Below, piece after piece: positions 19,002 to 28,100 of a stretch of 64,000 bases of DNA. Each line of letters starts with the position of its first letter. Positions within the stretch are counted from its first letter, which is position 1. Under the pieces are notes generated by a model that was not told where the DNA came from, searched no databases, and worked only from the letters and a program-made list of their open reading frames with translations. A program made the translations under genes and the position numbers. The stretch lies in NCBI RefSeq assembly GCF_002197845.1, contig NZ_NIDE01000020.1:481460-545459 (forward strand), given 5' to 3'. This DNA is from Fimbriiglobus ruber. Its GTDB lineage: Bacteria > Planctomycetota > Planctomycetia > Gemmatales > Gemmataceae.

Positions 19002-19237
19002 CGCTGCCCTCGGTTGCACCGCCGGCCGCCCCCGCACCGATCGTGGTCCCAGCCCCGATCTCGCCGGTGCCCGTGCCCGAGTCGTCGGCACCCGCGAACC
19101 CGACGCCGATCGTGATCCCGTCGCCGAATACCCCAACTTCCGCGCCCGAAACTGCACCGGAATTACCTCCGGCGGGCACGCCGATCCCGGTTGTGCCCGT
19201 TCAGGAGGGGACTTCGGGCGAACGTGCGCCGTTCTAA
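18941..19237 (+). pseudogene. Out-of-frame C-terminal continuation of the TIGR03000 gene
   Basis: In the frame one base off from the upstream gene, the codons read Pro/Ala/Val-rich sequence (APVAPAPIVFPATPAPP, then IVVPAPISPVPVPESSAP) and stop at 19237. It repeats a segment encoded just before in the other frame. It is best read as the lost tail of the same protein, separated by a one-base deletion in a C-run or by a consensus error. Confidence 0.7.
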
Positions 19238-19257
19238 ACGATCGTGTTTGACGAGGG

Positions 19258-19385
19258 CGCCCGTTCCAAAACCGGGGTTTCAGCGCAATAAATGCAAAAA
19301 ATGCTCGACGGCTCAAGGGTCGTTGGGACGCGCCCGTTCCAAAACCGGGGTTTCAGCGCAATAAATGCAAGAAATGCTCGACGGC
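19258..19385. repeat. Two-copy direct repeat, 55 bp with 73-bp period
   Basis: Positions 19258-19312 and 19331-19385 are identical except for one base. Each copy begins CGCCCGTTCCAAAACCGGGG and ends ATGCTCGACGGC. The rest of the 19238-19668 interval contains a small inverted repeat around 19391-19415 and no gene that I can support. Confidence 0.85.
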
Positions 19386-19668
19386 CTCGTGGCACGACCT
19401 TCCAGGCCGTGCCACGGGAGTTCCACAGATTGGTATTGGTTGGGGTGGGTCAGTTATACTTCCCACGGCCAGGAGTGAGGTCTTTCGCCGTCCGGCTTTC
19501 GCAGGCACGGCAGGCGTCCGTTGGCCAGAAACAAGCCTCATTCCCGACCGCGCGAGTATATCTACCGCCGAACGCGTTAAAATAATGGCAGCCCAAGATG
19601 GGGACTTCCGCATTGGGCGGCGGGACACCCTCAAATGCGGATAGAACCGCCAGAAACGCGATCACGTA

Positions 19669-20697
19669 TCAGGCAACCGGCGTCTTCCGCTCGTCTTTGC
19701 TCTGAAGTAAAAGCCTCAGATAGCTCCACGGACCGTACCCGCGGCGGAAAAACTCGTCGGCCAGAACGCCAGACAGCAATGTGAGGCCGATGACCGACGG
19801 GACGATGGCGTCGCGGATGCCGAGGAACAACACGAGGTTTCTGAGGAGGGGCAGGACCGCCGCCCCGAGCAAGATGCCAATCGCCGTCCCTTCGCCGCCG
19901 CGCAAGCTACAGCCACCAAGCACCGCCCCGGTGATAGCGTATAGTTCGAGCGATTCGCCCGCGCTCTCCGGGGCCGCGGTGCCGTAGTCCAGCAACAGCA
20001 ATACGCCGCCGAACGCGGCGAGCGTGGAGCAGAGGATGTAGACGATCAACCGCTGGCCGTTGACGTTGATCCCGGCGAACTTCGCGGCACTCTCGTTGTA
20101 GCCGATCGCGTACCAGTATCGGCCGTACACGCTTTTGTGCAGGAAGAGGCCGATAACCGCCGCCAGGACGACCGCCACCACCACGAGCAAAGGGAACGAA
20201 AGAGCGCCGTCCGCGTCTTTGCCGACGAACACGTTCCGCAAAGTTCCAATCGGGCCGACGAAATCCGGGTGCTGGTTGATGACCTTTTGGAGCCCGACCG
20301 GACTGCTCGTGAGTTGCCGGGCCACGCCGCGGTAGACGAACAGGCCGCAGAGGGTTACGAGGAACGGCTGGAGACGGAGCGTGGTGACCAGGAGCCCGTT
20401 GATGAGGCCGATCGCGACGCCGCTTCCGAGGGCCAGTGCGGTCGCGAGGTACGGGTGGTTGCCCCGCTGCATGAGGACGCCGAACAACACGGCCGTGAGC
20501 CCGACGACCGACCCGAGCGACAGGTCGATGCCGCCGGTGACGATGAGCAGGCCGACCCCGAACGTCAGCACGGCGTAGAAGCCCTGGCGGTTCGCCACGT
20601 CGATCAGGTTCCCGGTGCTGCTCGCGTTCGGGTCGGACGCGAACAGGGCTGCGTACAACACCACGAGCAGGATGACGACCCCGACGATCCGGTTCAT
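19669..20697 (-). CDS. Ribose-type sugar ABC transporter permease
   Basis: The 342-residue RbsC-like inner-membrane permease has about 8-10 hydrophobic segments. It has the family blocks GGIDLSLGSVVGLTAVLFG, NGLLVTTLRLQPFLVTL and AITGAVLGGCSLRGGEGT. The start is the ATG overlapping the ATPase stop by 4 bp (ATGA); the longer in-frame extension upstream is an Arg-rich shadow of the ATPase gene. It is the last gene of the binding protein-ATPase-permease operon and forms the membrane channel. The substrate is probably a pentose or other sugar by family. Confidence 0.9.
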   Translation of the reverse strand: MNRIVGVVILLVVLYAALFASDPNASSTGNLIDVANRQGFYAVLTFGVGLLIVTGGIDLSLGSVVGLTAVLFGVLMQRGNHPYLATALALGSGVAIGLINGLLVTTLRLQPFLVTLCGLFVYRGVARQLTSSPVGLQKVINQHPDFVGPIGTLRNVFVGKDADGALSFPLLVVVAVVLAAVIGLFLHKSVYGRYWYAIGYNESAAKFAGINVNGQRLIVYILCSTLAAFGGVLLLLDYGTAAPESAGESLELYAITGAVLGGCSLRGGEGTAIGILLGAAVLPLLRNLVLFLGIRDAIVPSVIGLTLLSGVLADEFFRRGYGPWSYLRLLLQSKDERKTPVA

Positions 20698-22202
20698 GCC
20701 GTGCCTCCGCCGGTTGCCAACTTCATCACCGCTTCCTCCGTCAGGGCCGCCCGCGAGAGTTCGCCCGCGAGTTGCCCTTCGTGCATCACGATCACCCGGT
20801 CCGACATCCCGATCAACTCTTCCATGTCGCTGGTAATCATCCAGACGGCCACGCCGTTGCCGGCGAGTTCGTCGATCAGGCCGTAAATCTCGGCCTTCGC
20901 GCCGACGTCCACCCCGCGGGTCGGCTCGTCCAGGATCAGCACCCGGGGGCTGTTCGCCAGCCACTTCCCGTACACGACTTTTTGTTGGTTGCCGCCCGAG
21001 AGGAGGCCGACCGGCTGCTTCGCGGACGGCGTCTTAATTCGCAACTTGCGAATCATCTCCGTATGCAGGGCCGTTTCCTGGCGGCGGGAGACGAGACCAA
21101 ACTGAGATAACTTGCCGAGGTTCGGCAGACTCAAGTTGAAGCCGACGCCGCCCTCCAGGACCAGGCCGTTCACCCGGCGGTCTTCGGGGACGAGTAGGAC
21201 GCCGGCGGCGATCGCGTCGGCCGGCCGGCGGACCGGGAGCGGGCGGCCGTCGCACTCGATCGACCCAGATGTGATCCTGCGGATGCCGAATACGGCCTCG
21301 GACAGCTCGGTTCGCCCGGCGCCGACGAGCCCGGCCATGCCGAGGACTTCGCCGGCCCGGACCTCGAAGCTGACCGGGTGCGGCGGCCCTTTCGCGAACC
21401 GGAGGTCGCGGACCGAGAGGACCGGCCGACCGGCCCCTTTGCGGTGGTCCCGCGGGTAATACTGCGTGAGTTCGCGGCCGATCATCAGGCGCACGAGGTT
21501 GTCGTGCGTGATGTCGGCCCGCCCGAGTTGCCCGGCGTTCCGGCCGTCGCGGAGCACGGTCACGCGGTCCGCGCACCGCTTGACCTCGGCGAGTCGGTGG
21601 GAGATGTACAACACGGACACGCCGGCCGCCCGCAAGGCGTCAATCACTTCATAAAGGCGGTCCGTCTCCCGTTGGGTCAGGCTGGACGTCGGCTCATCCA
21701 TGATCAGGATCTTGGCGTCCAGCCCCAGCGCCCGCGCGATCTCGACGAGTTGCTTTTGTCCCGGAGCGAGCGTGCCGACTTGCGAAAAGAGATAGCTTTC
21801 CGGCAGCCCGACGCGGCCCAACAGGTCTTTGGCCAAAGCGACCGAAGCCGACCGGTCGATCAGTCGTAGCGGACCGCCGTACGTCCGCTCGCGGCCGAGG
21901 AAGAGGTTGTCGAAGACCGACAGATTCTCGGCGAGGTTCAGTTCCTGGTGAATCAGGCTGACGCCCGCGCGGATGGCGGCCGCGGCGTCCGAGAAGCGCA
22001 CCGGCGTGCCGTCGAGTCGTACCTCGCCCGCGTCCGGCTGGTAAACGCCGGCTACGACCTTCATTAAGGTTGATTTGCCGGCTCCGTTCTCGCCGACGAC
22101 GGCGACGACTTCCCCCCGGTCGAGGGTCAGCGACACCCCGTCCAGCGCGAGGACGCCGGGGAACTGTTTGCGGATGTTGACGGCTTCGAGCAGAGGGGGC
22201 AT
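20694..22202 (-). CDS. Ribose-type sugar ABC transporter ATPase with two nucleotide-binding domains
   Basis: This 502-residue RbsA/XylG-like protein has an N-terminal domain with Walker A GENGAGKSTL, a signature region LAPGQKQLVEIARAL and Walker B ILIMDEPTSSL. The C-terminal half has a degenerate Walker A (GMAGLVGAGRTEL), LLSGGNQQKVVYGKWL and VLILDEPTRGVDVG. This asymmetry is normal in the family. I start at the ATG at 22202 because the upstream candidate at 22238 lies inside a GC-rich hairpin. It couples to the permease by an ATGA overlap. Confidence 0.92.
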   Translation of the reverse strand: MPPLLEAVNIRKQFPGVLALDGVSLTLDRGEVVAVVGENGAGKSTLMKVVAGVYQPDAGEVRLDGTPVRFSDAAAAIRAGVSLIHQELNLAENLSVFDNLFLGRERTYGGPLRLIDRSASVALAKDLLGRVGLPESYLFSQVGTLAPGQKQLVEIARALGLDAKILIMDEPTSSLTQRETDRLYEVIDALRAAGVSVLYISHRLAEVKRCADRVTVLRDGRNAGQLGRADITHDNLVRLMIGRELTQYYPRDHRKGAGRPVLSVRDLRFAKGPPHPVSFEVRAGEVLGMAGLVGAGRTELSEAVFGIRRITSGSIECDGRPLPVRRPADAIAAGVLLVPEDRRVNGLVLEGGVGFNLSLPNLGKLSQFGLVSRRQETALHTEMIRKLRIKTPSAKQPVGLLSGGNQQKVVYGKWLANSPRVLILDEPTRGVDVGAKAEIYGLIDELAGNGVAVWMITSDMEELIGMSDRVIVMHEGQLAGELSRAALTEEAVMKLATGGGTA

Positions 22203-22222
22203 GGGCAACAGGGTCAGTAAAA

Positions 22223-22249
22223 CGGGCCCGGATTTCAAACCCGGGCCCG
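22223..22249 (-). promoter_or_regulatory. Intercistronic hairpin between binding-protein and ATPase genes
   Basis: CGGGCCCGG...CCGGGCCCG forms a 13-bp near-perfect stem with one mismatch, 12 bp after the binding-protein stop and 21 bp before the ATPase start. Such hairpins often stabilise or attenuate mRNA so that the binding protein is made in excess; here that is an inference. Confidence 0.5.
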
Positions 22250-22260
22250 CGGAAGAGGGG

Positions 22261-23322
22261 TTACTTGCCCGCCGACGCGACCTGGTCTTTCAGGATCTGG
22301 GCGAAGTCGGCGGCTTTCAGGTTGAGAACTTTGATTCCGTCGACCGTTTCCTCGGGGCCGCCGTCCTTGGTGATGACGCGGTAAGGCGTCGGCTTGGCTT
22401 TCTCGGGGGCGGACTTGTCACCGCGGGCGACGGCCGCGAGAACCTTCACCGCCTGGTAGCCGTAGTCGAACGGGTCTTGAACGACGGTGCCGACGATATC
22501 GCCCTTGGAGATCGCGTCTAGCGTGACCGCGTCCTCGTCGAAGCCCACGAGTTTGAGGTTGGCGAACTGCTTGTCCTTCATCGCCCGCACCGCCAGGATG
22601 TTAGCCTTCGGGTTGTAGGCGTAGAGGCCGACCAGGGCGACGCTCTTGTTCTTGCCGTTCAGCTTGTTGAGAACGTCCTTCGCGTTGTCCTGGGCGGTTT
22701 CTTCCTTGCCCTTGTCCGTCTTGGGTTCGTTGTCGAGCAATTCGTACTTGCCGTACTGCGGTCCCTTGGCGTCCTTTTGGCCAGCGAGTTCGTCGAGGAC
22801 GCCGCCGATCCGGGCCTTGGCGTTCGCCGAGTCGGTCCCGCCGATGAACATGGCGACCGTTCCGCCTTCGGGCATCGCCTTCTTGACCAACCGGCCGACG
22901 GCTTTCCCGGCCTCGTAGTTGTCGATGCCGATGTAGCAGAGGCGGCCGGATTCCGGCGCGTCGTTGTCCATCGCGAGGAAGCTGGTCTGCTTCGAGATGC
23001 GGCGGAGGTCGGGGGTTTGCTCGGACGGGTTGATGACGCTGACGGCGATCCCGGAAATGCCCTGCTTGAGGACCGCCTCGACGATCTCCATTTGCGATGA
23101 AACTTCCATCTTGTCCGGCTGGCGGAAGATCACGTCCACGTCGAAGTCTTTGCCCGCCTTGGTCGCCCCGGCCTCGCAGATCGACCAGAACTCGGCCGTG
23201 CAGTTCGTGACGACCGCCACCTTCGGGCGGCCGCCGGTGGTCTTGGACCCGCTACACGCGGGAATCGCCGCGACCCCGATCGCGACGGCAACGACCCCCA
23301 ACGCCCGGACGTGTGCCCACAT
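22261..23322 (-). CDS. Sugar ABC transporter substrate-binding lipoprotein (RbsB type)
   Basis: The 353-residue protein has a lipoprotein signal ending in AIPAC. A periplasmic-binding fold of the LacI/ribose class follows: KVAVVTNCTAEFWSICEAGA, GISGIAVSVINPSEQTPDLR, DNDAPESGRLCYIGIDNYEA, and LVGFDEDAVTLDAISKGDI with VQDPFDYG near the end. It captures the sugar and delivers it to the permease encoded downstream. It is the first gene of the operon, so the promoter should lie within about 100 bp upstream of 23322. Confidence 0.92.
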   Translation of the reverse strand: MWAHVRALGVVAVAIGVAAIPACSGSKTTGGRPKVAVVTNCTAEFWSICEAGATKAGKDFDVDVIFRQPDKMEVSSQMEIVEAVLKQGISGIAVSVINPSEQTPDLRRISKQTSFLAMDNDAPESGRLCYIGIDNYEAGKAVGRLVKKAMPEGGTVAMFIGGTDSANAKARIGGVLDELAGQKDAKGPQYGKYELLDNEPKTDKGKEETAQDNAKDVLNKLNGKNKSVALVGLYAYNPKANILAVRAMKDKQFANLKLVGFDEDAVTLDAISKGDIVGTVVQDPFDYGYQAVKVLAAVARGDKSAPEKAKPTPYRVITKDGGPEETVDGIKVLNLKAADFAQILKDQVASAGK

Positions 23323-23422
23323 GACGGAACCCGCTTCGGAAAAGGAGAGTGGATTTCCTAAAGGTTCCTTACAAGATATTCGCTTCCTTCACTGGGGCAA
23401 GCACATCGGCCAACGGTTCGCA

Positions 23423-24103
23423 TCAATTCGACCACCGCGGCTTGGCCCCGCGGCCGCCGAACTGGTCGGCGACGCCGTGATTCTTTGCGGCCTCTTGCAG
23501 TAGTGGGGCGACGGCGTCGAGGGCTTTGGCGTCGAACCCGGCGCTCTTCATCAATTCCAGGGCGATCTCGCGGACGTCTTCGGCCGGGACCGGGCGGTTG
23601 ATCCGTCCGGTGGGTTTGAGTGGGCGGTCGAACACGGCCTGGACGCCGAGTTGCGTTTGATCGGAGGAGATGCCGCCGGGGCTGATGTTACCGGAGCCCT
23701 GGACTGTGTTCAACGGGTCGGGGATCTTCATCCGGTCGGCGATCCGCCGTTCGGCGGCCATTTTGCCCAGTTCGGTGGCGAGAACGGCGGCAACTTCCGC
23801 GTCCGATTTACACCGCGAAATCAGCCCCTCGGACACGAACACGCCGTTCGCGTCCGGGTGGAAGATCTCCGGTTCGGGCTTCCCGAACGCATGGAACGTC
23901 GGTTCGATGCCGACGAACGGCGTTTGCAGGAGGAGTTGGCGGCCGATCTGATCGACCCGGGCCGAGACGGCGACCGCCGCGTCCGTGATTTGGGGGACTT
24001 CGACCGGTTTGTTTTTGAGGGCGGTCCGATCGGAATTCCAGTCTAGACACCCGGCGGTCGCGGCCGCGACCGCCGCCACGCCGATCCAAGCGAGCCGAGC
24101 CAT
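23423..24103 (-). CDS. Lipoprotein resembling an inactive M48 peptidase
   Basis: The 226-residue protein has a signal peptide with lipobox TAGC. Residues ~85-120 (GVFVSEGLISRCKSDAEVAA, then VLATELGKMAAERR) follow the pattern of M48 metallopeptidases, where HExxH sits in VLAHELGH. Here both zinc-binding histidines are replaced (T and K), so proteolysis is unlikely. The C-terminal ~60 residues end in GADQ-like loops (VADQFGGRG). Function is unknown; it may be a structural or binding derivative of the family. It stands upstream of the sugar ABC operon on the same strand, 100 bp away. Confidence 0.55.
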   Translation of the reverse strand: MARLAWIGVAAVAAATAGCLDWNSDRTALKNKPVEVPQITDAAVAVSARVDQIGRQLLLQTPFVGIEPTFHAFGKPEPEIFHPDANGVFVSEGLISRCKSDAEVAAVLATELGKMAAERRIADRMKIPDPLNTVQGSGNISPGGISSDQTQLGVQAVFDRPLKPTGRINRPVPAEDVREIALELMKSAGFDAKALDAVAPLLQEAAKNHGVADQFGGRGAKPRWSN

Positions 24104-24457
24104 TGTTCACCCTCCTCGCGCCCATATGGGGACACAAGCCGGGTGAGATACCCACGCTGCGTAGCCCTGTCCAGCCGAGAATCGAGGTGGGAAAGGCTAC
24201 CGAAGGCTACCGATTCGAGCGTTCTGGTACACAGGCTTTCGGTCCGTTGACACTGCTGACCCCGGCGCCGGTTGGCCTCGGACCTTGTGCGGAGGGGGTA
24301 ATTCGCGCATCAAGGTGAGTCGTTCTTGACGACACATAATCGCCTTGTAGCCTAAATCTTGTTCCACTTCGTGGTGACGACGCCCTTCTGACGACGGATA
24401 AACTCGCGAATCCGGTTCGTCGTGAAATGTTCGACCATACTCTGACACTGGTGAGCA
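24104..24457. other. Intergenic region with no gene recognised
   Basis: These 354 bp separate two divergent lipoprotein genes. Open frames here are shadows or lack ribosome sites. It must hold both promoters, but I see no clear -35/-10 pair, repeat or hairpin. Confidence 0.5.
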
Positions 24458-24898
24458 ATGCGACAGTACCTCTCTTTGGCCGTCGGACTCGTTCTTCTCG
24501 CAGGGTGCGCTTCGGGTAAAAAGACCGCCGGCGTGGTGTCCGGAAAGATCACCTACAAGGGTCAGGCGGTCAACGGCGGCACCCTCATGATGGTCAACAC
24601 GGGCGACAAGGGAGAGAGTACGAACGTCCCACTCACCCAAGAAGGCACCTACCGCGCCGCGGACCTGCCCGAGGGCGAATACAAGGTTGTCATTCAACCC
24701 GCGTCCGGCACAGCCGGGGTGCCCTCCACGAAAGGGATGGACCCCGCGAAGGCCGCCGAGATAAAATCCAAGATCGACGCGATGAAAACAGCCGCGACGA
24801 TTACCATCCCGGACAAGTACAAAAAAGTCGCCACGACCGACCTGAAACTGACCGTGGGTAAAACCGACCAGACGTTCGACTTCGAGTTAAAAGATTAG
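24458..24898 (+). CDS. Small lipoprotein with carboxypeptidase-regulatory-like fold
   Basis: The 146-residue protein has lipobox LLAGCASG, then VSGKITYKGQAVNGGTLMMV, LPEGEYKVVIQPASG and a late strand LKLTVGKTDQTFDFEL. This pattern is common in planctomycete lipoproteins with a transthyretin-like/CarboxypepD-regulatory domain; a second member lies at 61966-62406. Function is unknown; the proteins are often encoded beside DUF1559 pseudopilin-like genes. The ATG follows directly on a GAGCA leader. Confidence 0.7.
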   Translation: MRQYLSLAVGLVLLAGCASGKKTAGVVSGKITYKGQAVNGGTLMMVNTGDKGESTNVPLTQEGTYRAADLPEGEYKVVIQPASGTAGVPSTKGMDPAKAAEIKSKIDAMKTAATITIPDKYKKVATTDLKLTVGKTDQTFDFELKD

Positions 24899-25175
24899 TG
24901 GTTGACCAATTCGGCTTTGTCCGGTGAGACCGCCGTTCCAGACGGCGCGAGCCGGCACGTCGGTCTGGCGCCGCAAGTCCACCGGCAAATCCCCGCTGAA
25001 ATTGGGCCGGGGAAGTGGATGGATTGCGGGCTACCGCATTCGACTTGTTGAGCGAGCCGTAGTGGGAAGTCATGTCTGTCGCTGCCGCATTTCGCGGGCT
25101 TTCTTCGACCGCCGATTCGGTTACACTGTCTCACACCTGCCACGTGTCCTTTCCCGCCTTCGGAGTCTCCCCGCC

Positions 25176-28100
25176 ATGTCGCGATGGCTATTCGCGCTGA
25201 CCCTCGCCGCCGCCCTTGCCGCGCCGGCGATCGCCCAGGTCGCGCCCGATAAGGTGCTGGCCACCATGAAGGCCGGCGACGGTCTCCAGGTCGAGCTGTT
25301 TGCCCACGAGCCGATGCTCATCAACCCCACGTCGATCGACGTGGACCACCTCGGCCGCGTCTGGGTCGCGGAGGCGGTGAACTACCGCCGCAAGAACTTC
25401 GGCCGGCCGATCCTTCGGCCCGAGGGCGACCGGATCGTGATCCTCACCGACAAGGACGGCGACGGCAAGGCGGACGAGTCGACCGTCTTTTACCAGGGGC
25501 CGGAACTCTACGGCCCGCTTGGTGTGTGCGTGGCGAAGGACGCGGTCGGACCGGGGTACAAGGTGTTCGTCTGCCAGTCGCCGGACATCCTCGTGTTCGA
25601 GGACAAGGACGGCGACGGCAAAGCGGACGGCCCGCCGAAGAAGTTCCTCACCGGGTTCGGCGGATACGATCACGACCACGGCGTCCACGGCATCAGCATC
25701 GGGCCGGACGGCAAGTTTTACTTCACCGTGGGCGACGGGGGCGTGACTGCCCTCCAGAGCAGCGACGGCAAGGGCCGCGTCTGGAAATCGAACCAGACGG
25801 ACTGCCGGGCCGGTACAGTCTGGCGGTGCGACACCGACGGCAAGAACCTCGAACTGATCGCCCACAACTTCCGGAACAACTACGAAGCCTGCGTCAACTC
25901 GTTCGGCGAAGTCTGGCTGTCCGACAACGACGACGACGGGAACCAACAAACACGGATCTGCTTCGTGATGCCCGGCGGCGACTACGGCTACAACCCCCGC
26001 GGCCCCGGCGAATCGCACTGGCACGAGGAAAAGCCGGGGATCGTCCACAAGACCCTGCGAACGGGTTTCGGCAGCCCGACCGGTATCTGCTTTTACGAAG
26101 GCAACCTGCTCGCGGAGAAGTTCCGCGGCAACCTCCTCCACTGTGACGCCGGCCCGCGTGAGGTCCGCTGCTTCCACATCAAACCGAAGGGTGCCGGATA
26201 CGAACTCGACAAGACCCTGATGCTCACCAGCACCGACACGTGGTTCCGCCCGAGCGCGGTCCGCGTCGGCCCGGACGGCAGTGTGTTCGTCGCCGACTGG
26301 TACGACCCGGGCGTCGGCGGCCACGGCATGGGCGACTGGACCCGCGGCCGCATCTACCGGCTGACACCGGCCGGGCACAAGGGATACAAGGTGTCGGAAG
26401 TGAAGTTGGACACGAAAGAAGGCATACTAGCGGCGCTCGGTTCTCCGTGTCTGGCAACACGGGCGTCTGCCATTGCTCGCATCTGGTCGATGCCCTTTAA
26501 GGAAGCACAAAAGCTAACGGCGGAGGGGATCGACTCGAAGGACACGGCTTTTGGTGCCAGGTGCTTCACTCAACATCAGAAGTTGTTTTGGGCTGCTCCG
26601 GACGGTGAAAAACTCGTACACGCTGCGAGCACCTTCTACATAACTGAGCCGAAACAAACGTCGCAACAGAACCAGTTGACCATGCGCGCCATGCGCGAGC
26701 CAATATTGTTCGTGATGGACCCGGGAACCCTTCGCGAGTACGCCTTGGCGAGTCGTAAAGCCGATCCGGAAGTATTTACCAAGAAGTTTTACACTCTGGC
26801 CAAACACTATGACGGCCAGGACATCTTCTACCGTGCCGCGCTCAACATCGCCTGCGGCACCGATCCGGCCCGACGGGACGCGATCCTCGCCGACTTCGAC
26901 AAGCACTTTCCCGAGTGGAACGATAAGGTCGCTGATCTTGTGTGGGAACTGCGGCCCAAGAGCGTGCTGCCCCGGCTCGTCAAACTGATGGGCGACGAGA
27001 AGATCACGGCCGCCCAGAAGGGCCGGATCGTGGATATTCTTGCTTCCAGCGATGACACGGCTGCCGGGGTGACCATGCTGAGCCTGCTCAAAGGCGACGC
27101 GCCGGCCGAGGTGAAAGCTCGGGCGCTGGACAACCTGAAGCTGTTCTTGCCGACCAAGTGGAAAGCCATTGGTCAGTTGCCCGAACTCAAAAGCGCGATC
27201 GACGGGCTACTGGCGGATGCCAAGACGAAGGTTACTGGCTTGCAACTGGTAGCGGCGGCTCACTTCACGCCCGCGGTCGAAGCTGTTGAGAAGGTCGCGA
27301 ACGACGACAAGCAACCGGTCGAGGTACGGGTCGAGGCCGTCCATACTCTCGCCCAGCTACCGACTCTGGACGCGGTGGCTGCCCTCATCAACCTGGGTCA
27401 ACCGCAGAACCCGCTGACGTTCGAGTGCATCAAGGCGATCGGCAACCACCTCCCGACCGGCAGCAAGGCGACCGACGCGGGCAAACGAGCTCTGGAAGCG
27501 CTGCAGATGGGTATCACGCTGGAGGGGGCGAGTCGGGAAGTGAAAGCGGCTTCACTGGCGGCTCTCGTCGGCAGCCGGGCCGGGACGGACTGGCTGCTCT
27601 TGCTCAAGGAAAAGAACCAGATGCCGGCCGAGATCGTAGCCGACGCCGGCCGGTTGCTCCGCAACAGCCCGTTCCAGGCTCAACGGAGCAAGGCGATGCT
27701 CCTCTTCCCAGCACCGGGCAAGCTCGATCCGAAGAAACTACCGTCAATCGCCGTGCTGGCCAAGCGGGCCGGGAGCGCCGAGAACGGTCAACGGCTCCTC
27801 GCCGCGAGTGTGGGCAACGAGGTGCAATGCCTCAAGTGCCACATGGTCCGCGGGCAGGGCGGCCAGATTGGGCCGGACCTGTCGATGATCGGCAAGAAGG
27901 GCAGCCGCGAGAACATCATCGAATCGATCCTCCAGCCGAGCAAGGCCATCGCCGACCAGTACGTGAGTTGGAAGATCGACACCGTGGACGGCCAGAGCAT
28001 CGTCGGCTTGCTTGTTCAGGAGACCGAGAACTCGCTTACCCTCCGGGACGCCAACGGCAAGGATTACGTCATCCCGGTCAAGGACGTTGACAAGCGGAGC

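Noticed and set aside
24197-24697. Minus-strand frame of 166 codons
   Set aside because: It overlaps the lipoprotein gene at 24458, which has a lipobox and domain pattern; the minus frame has neither.
24924-25175. 84-codon upstream extension of the PVC-type cytochrome gene
   Set aside because: No homology-like sequence, and it would bury the clear signal peptide that starts at 25176.
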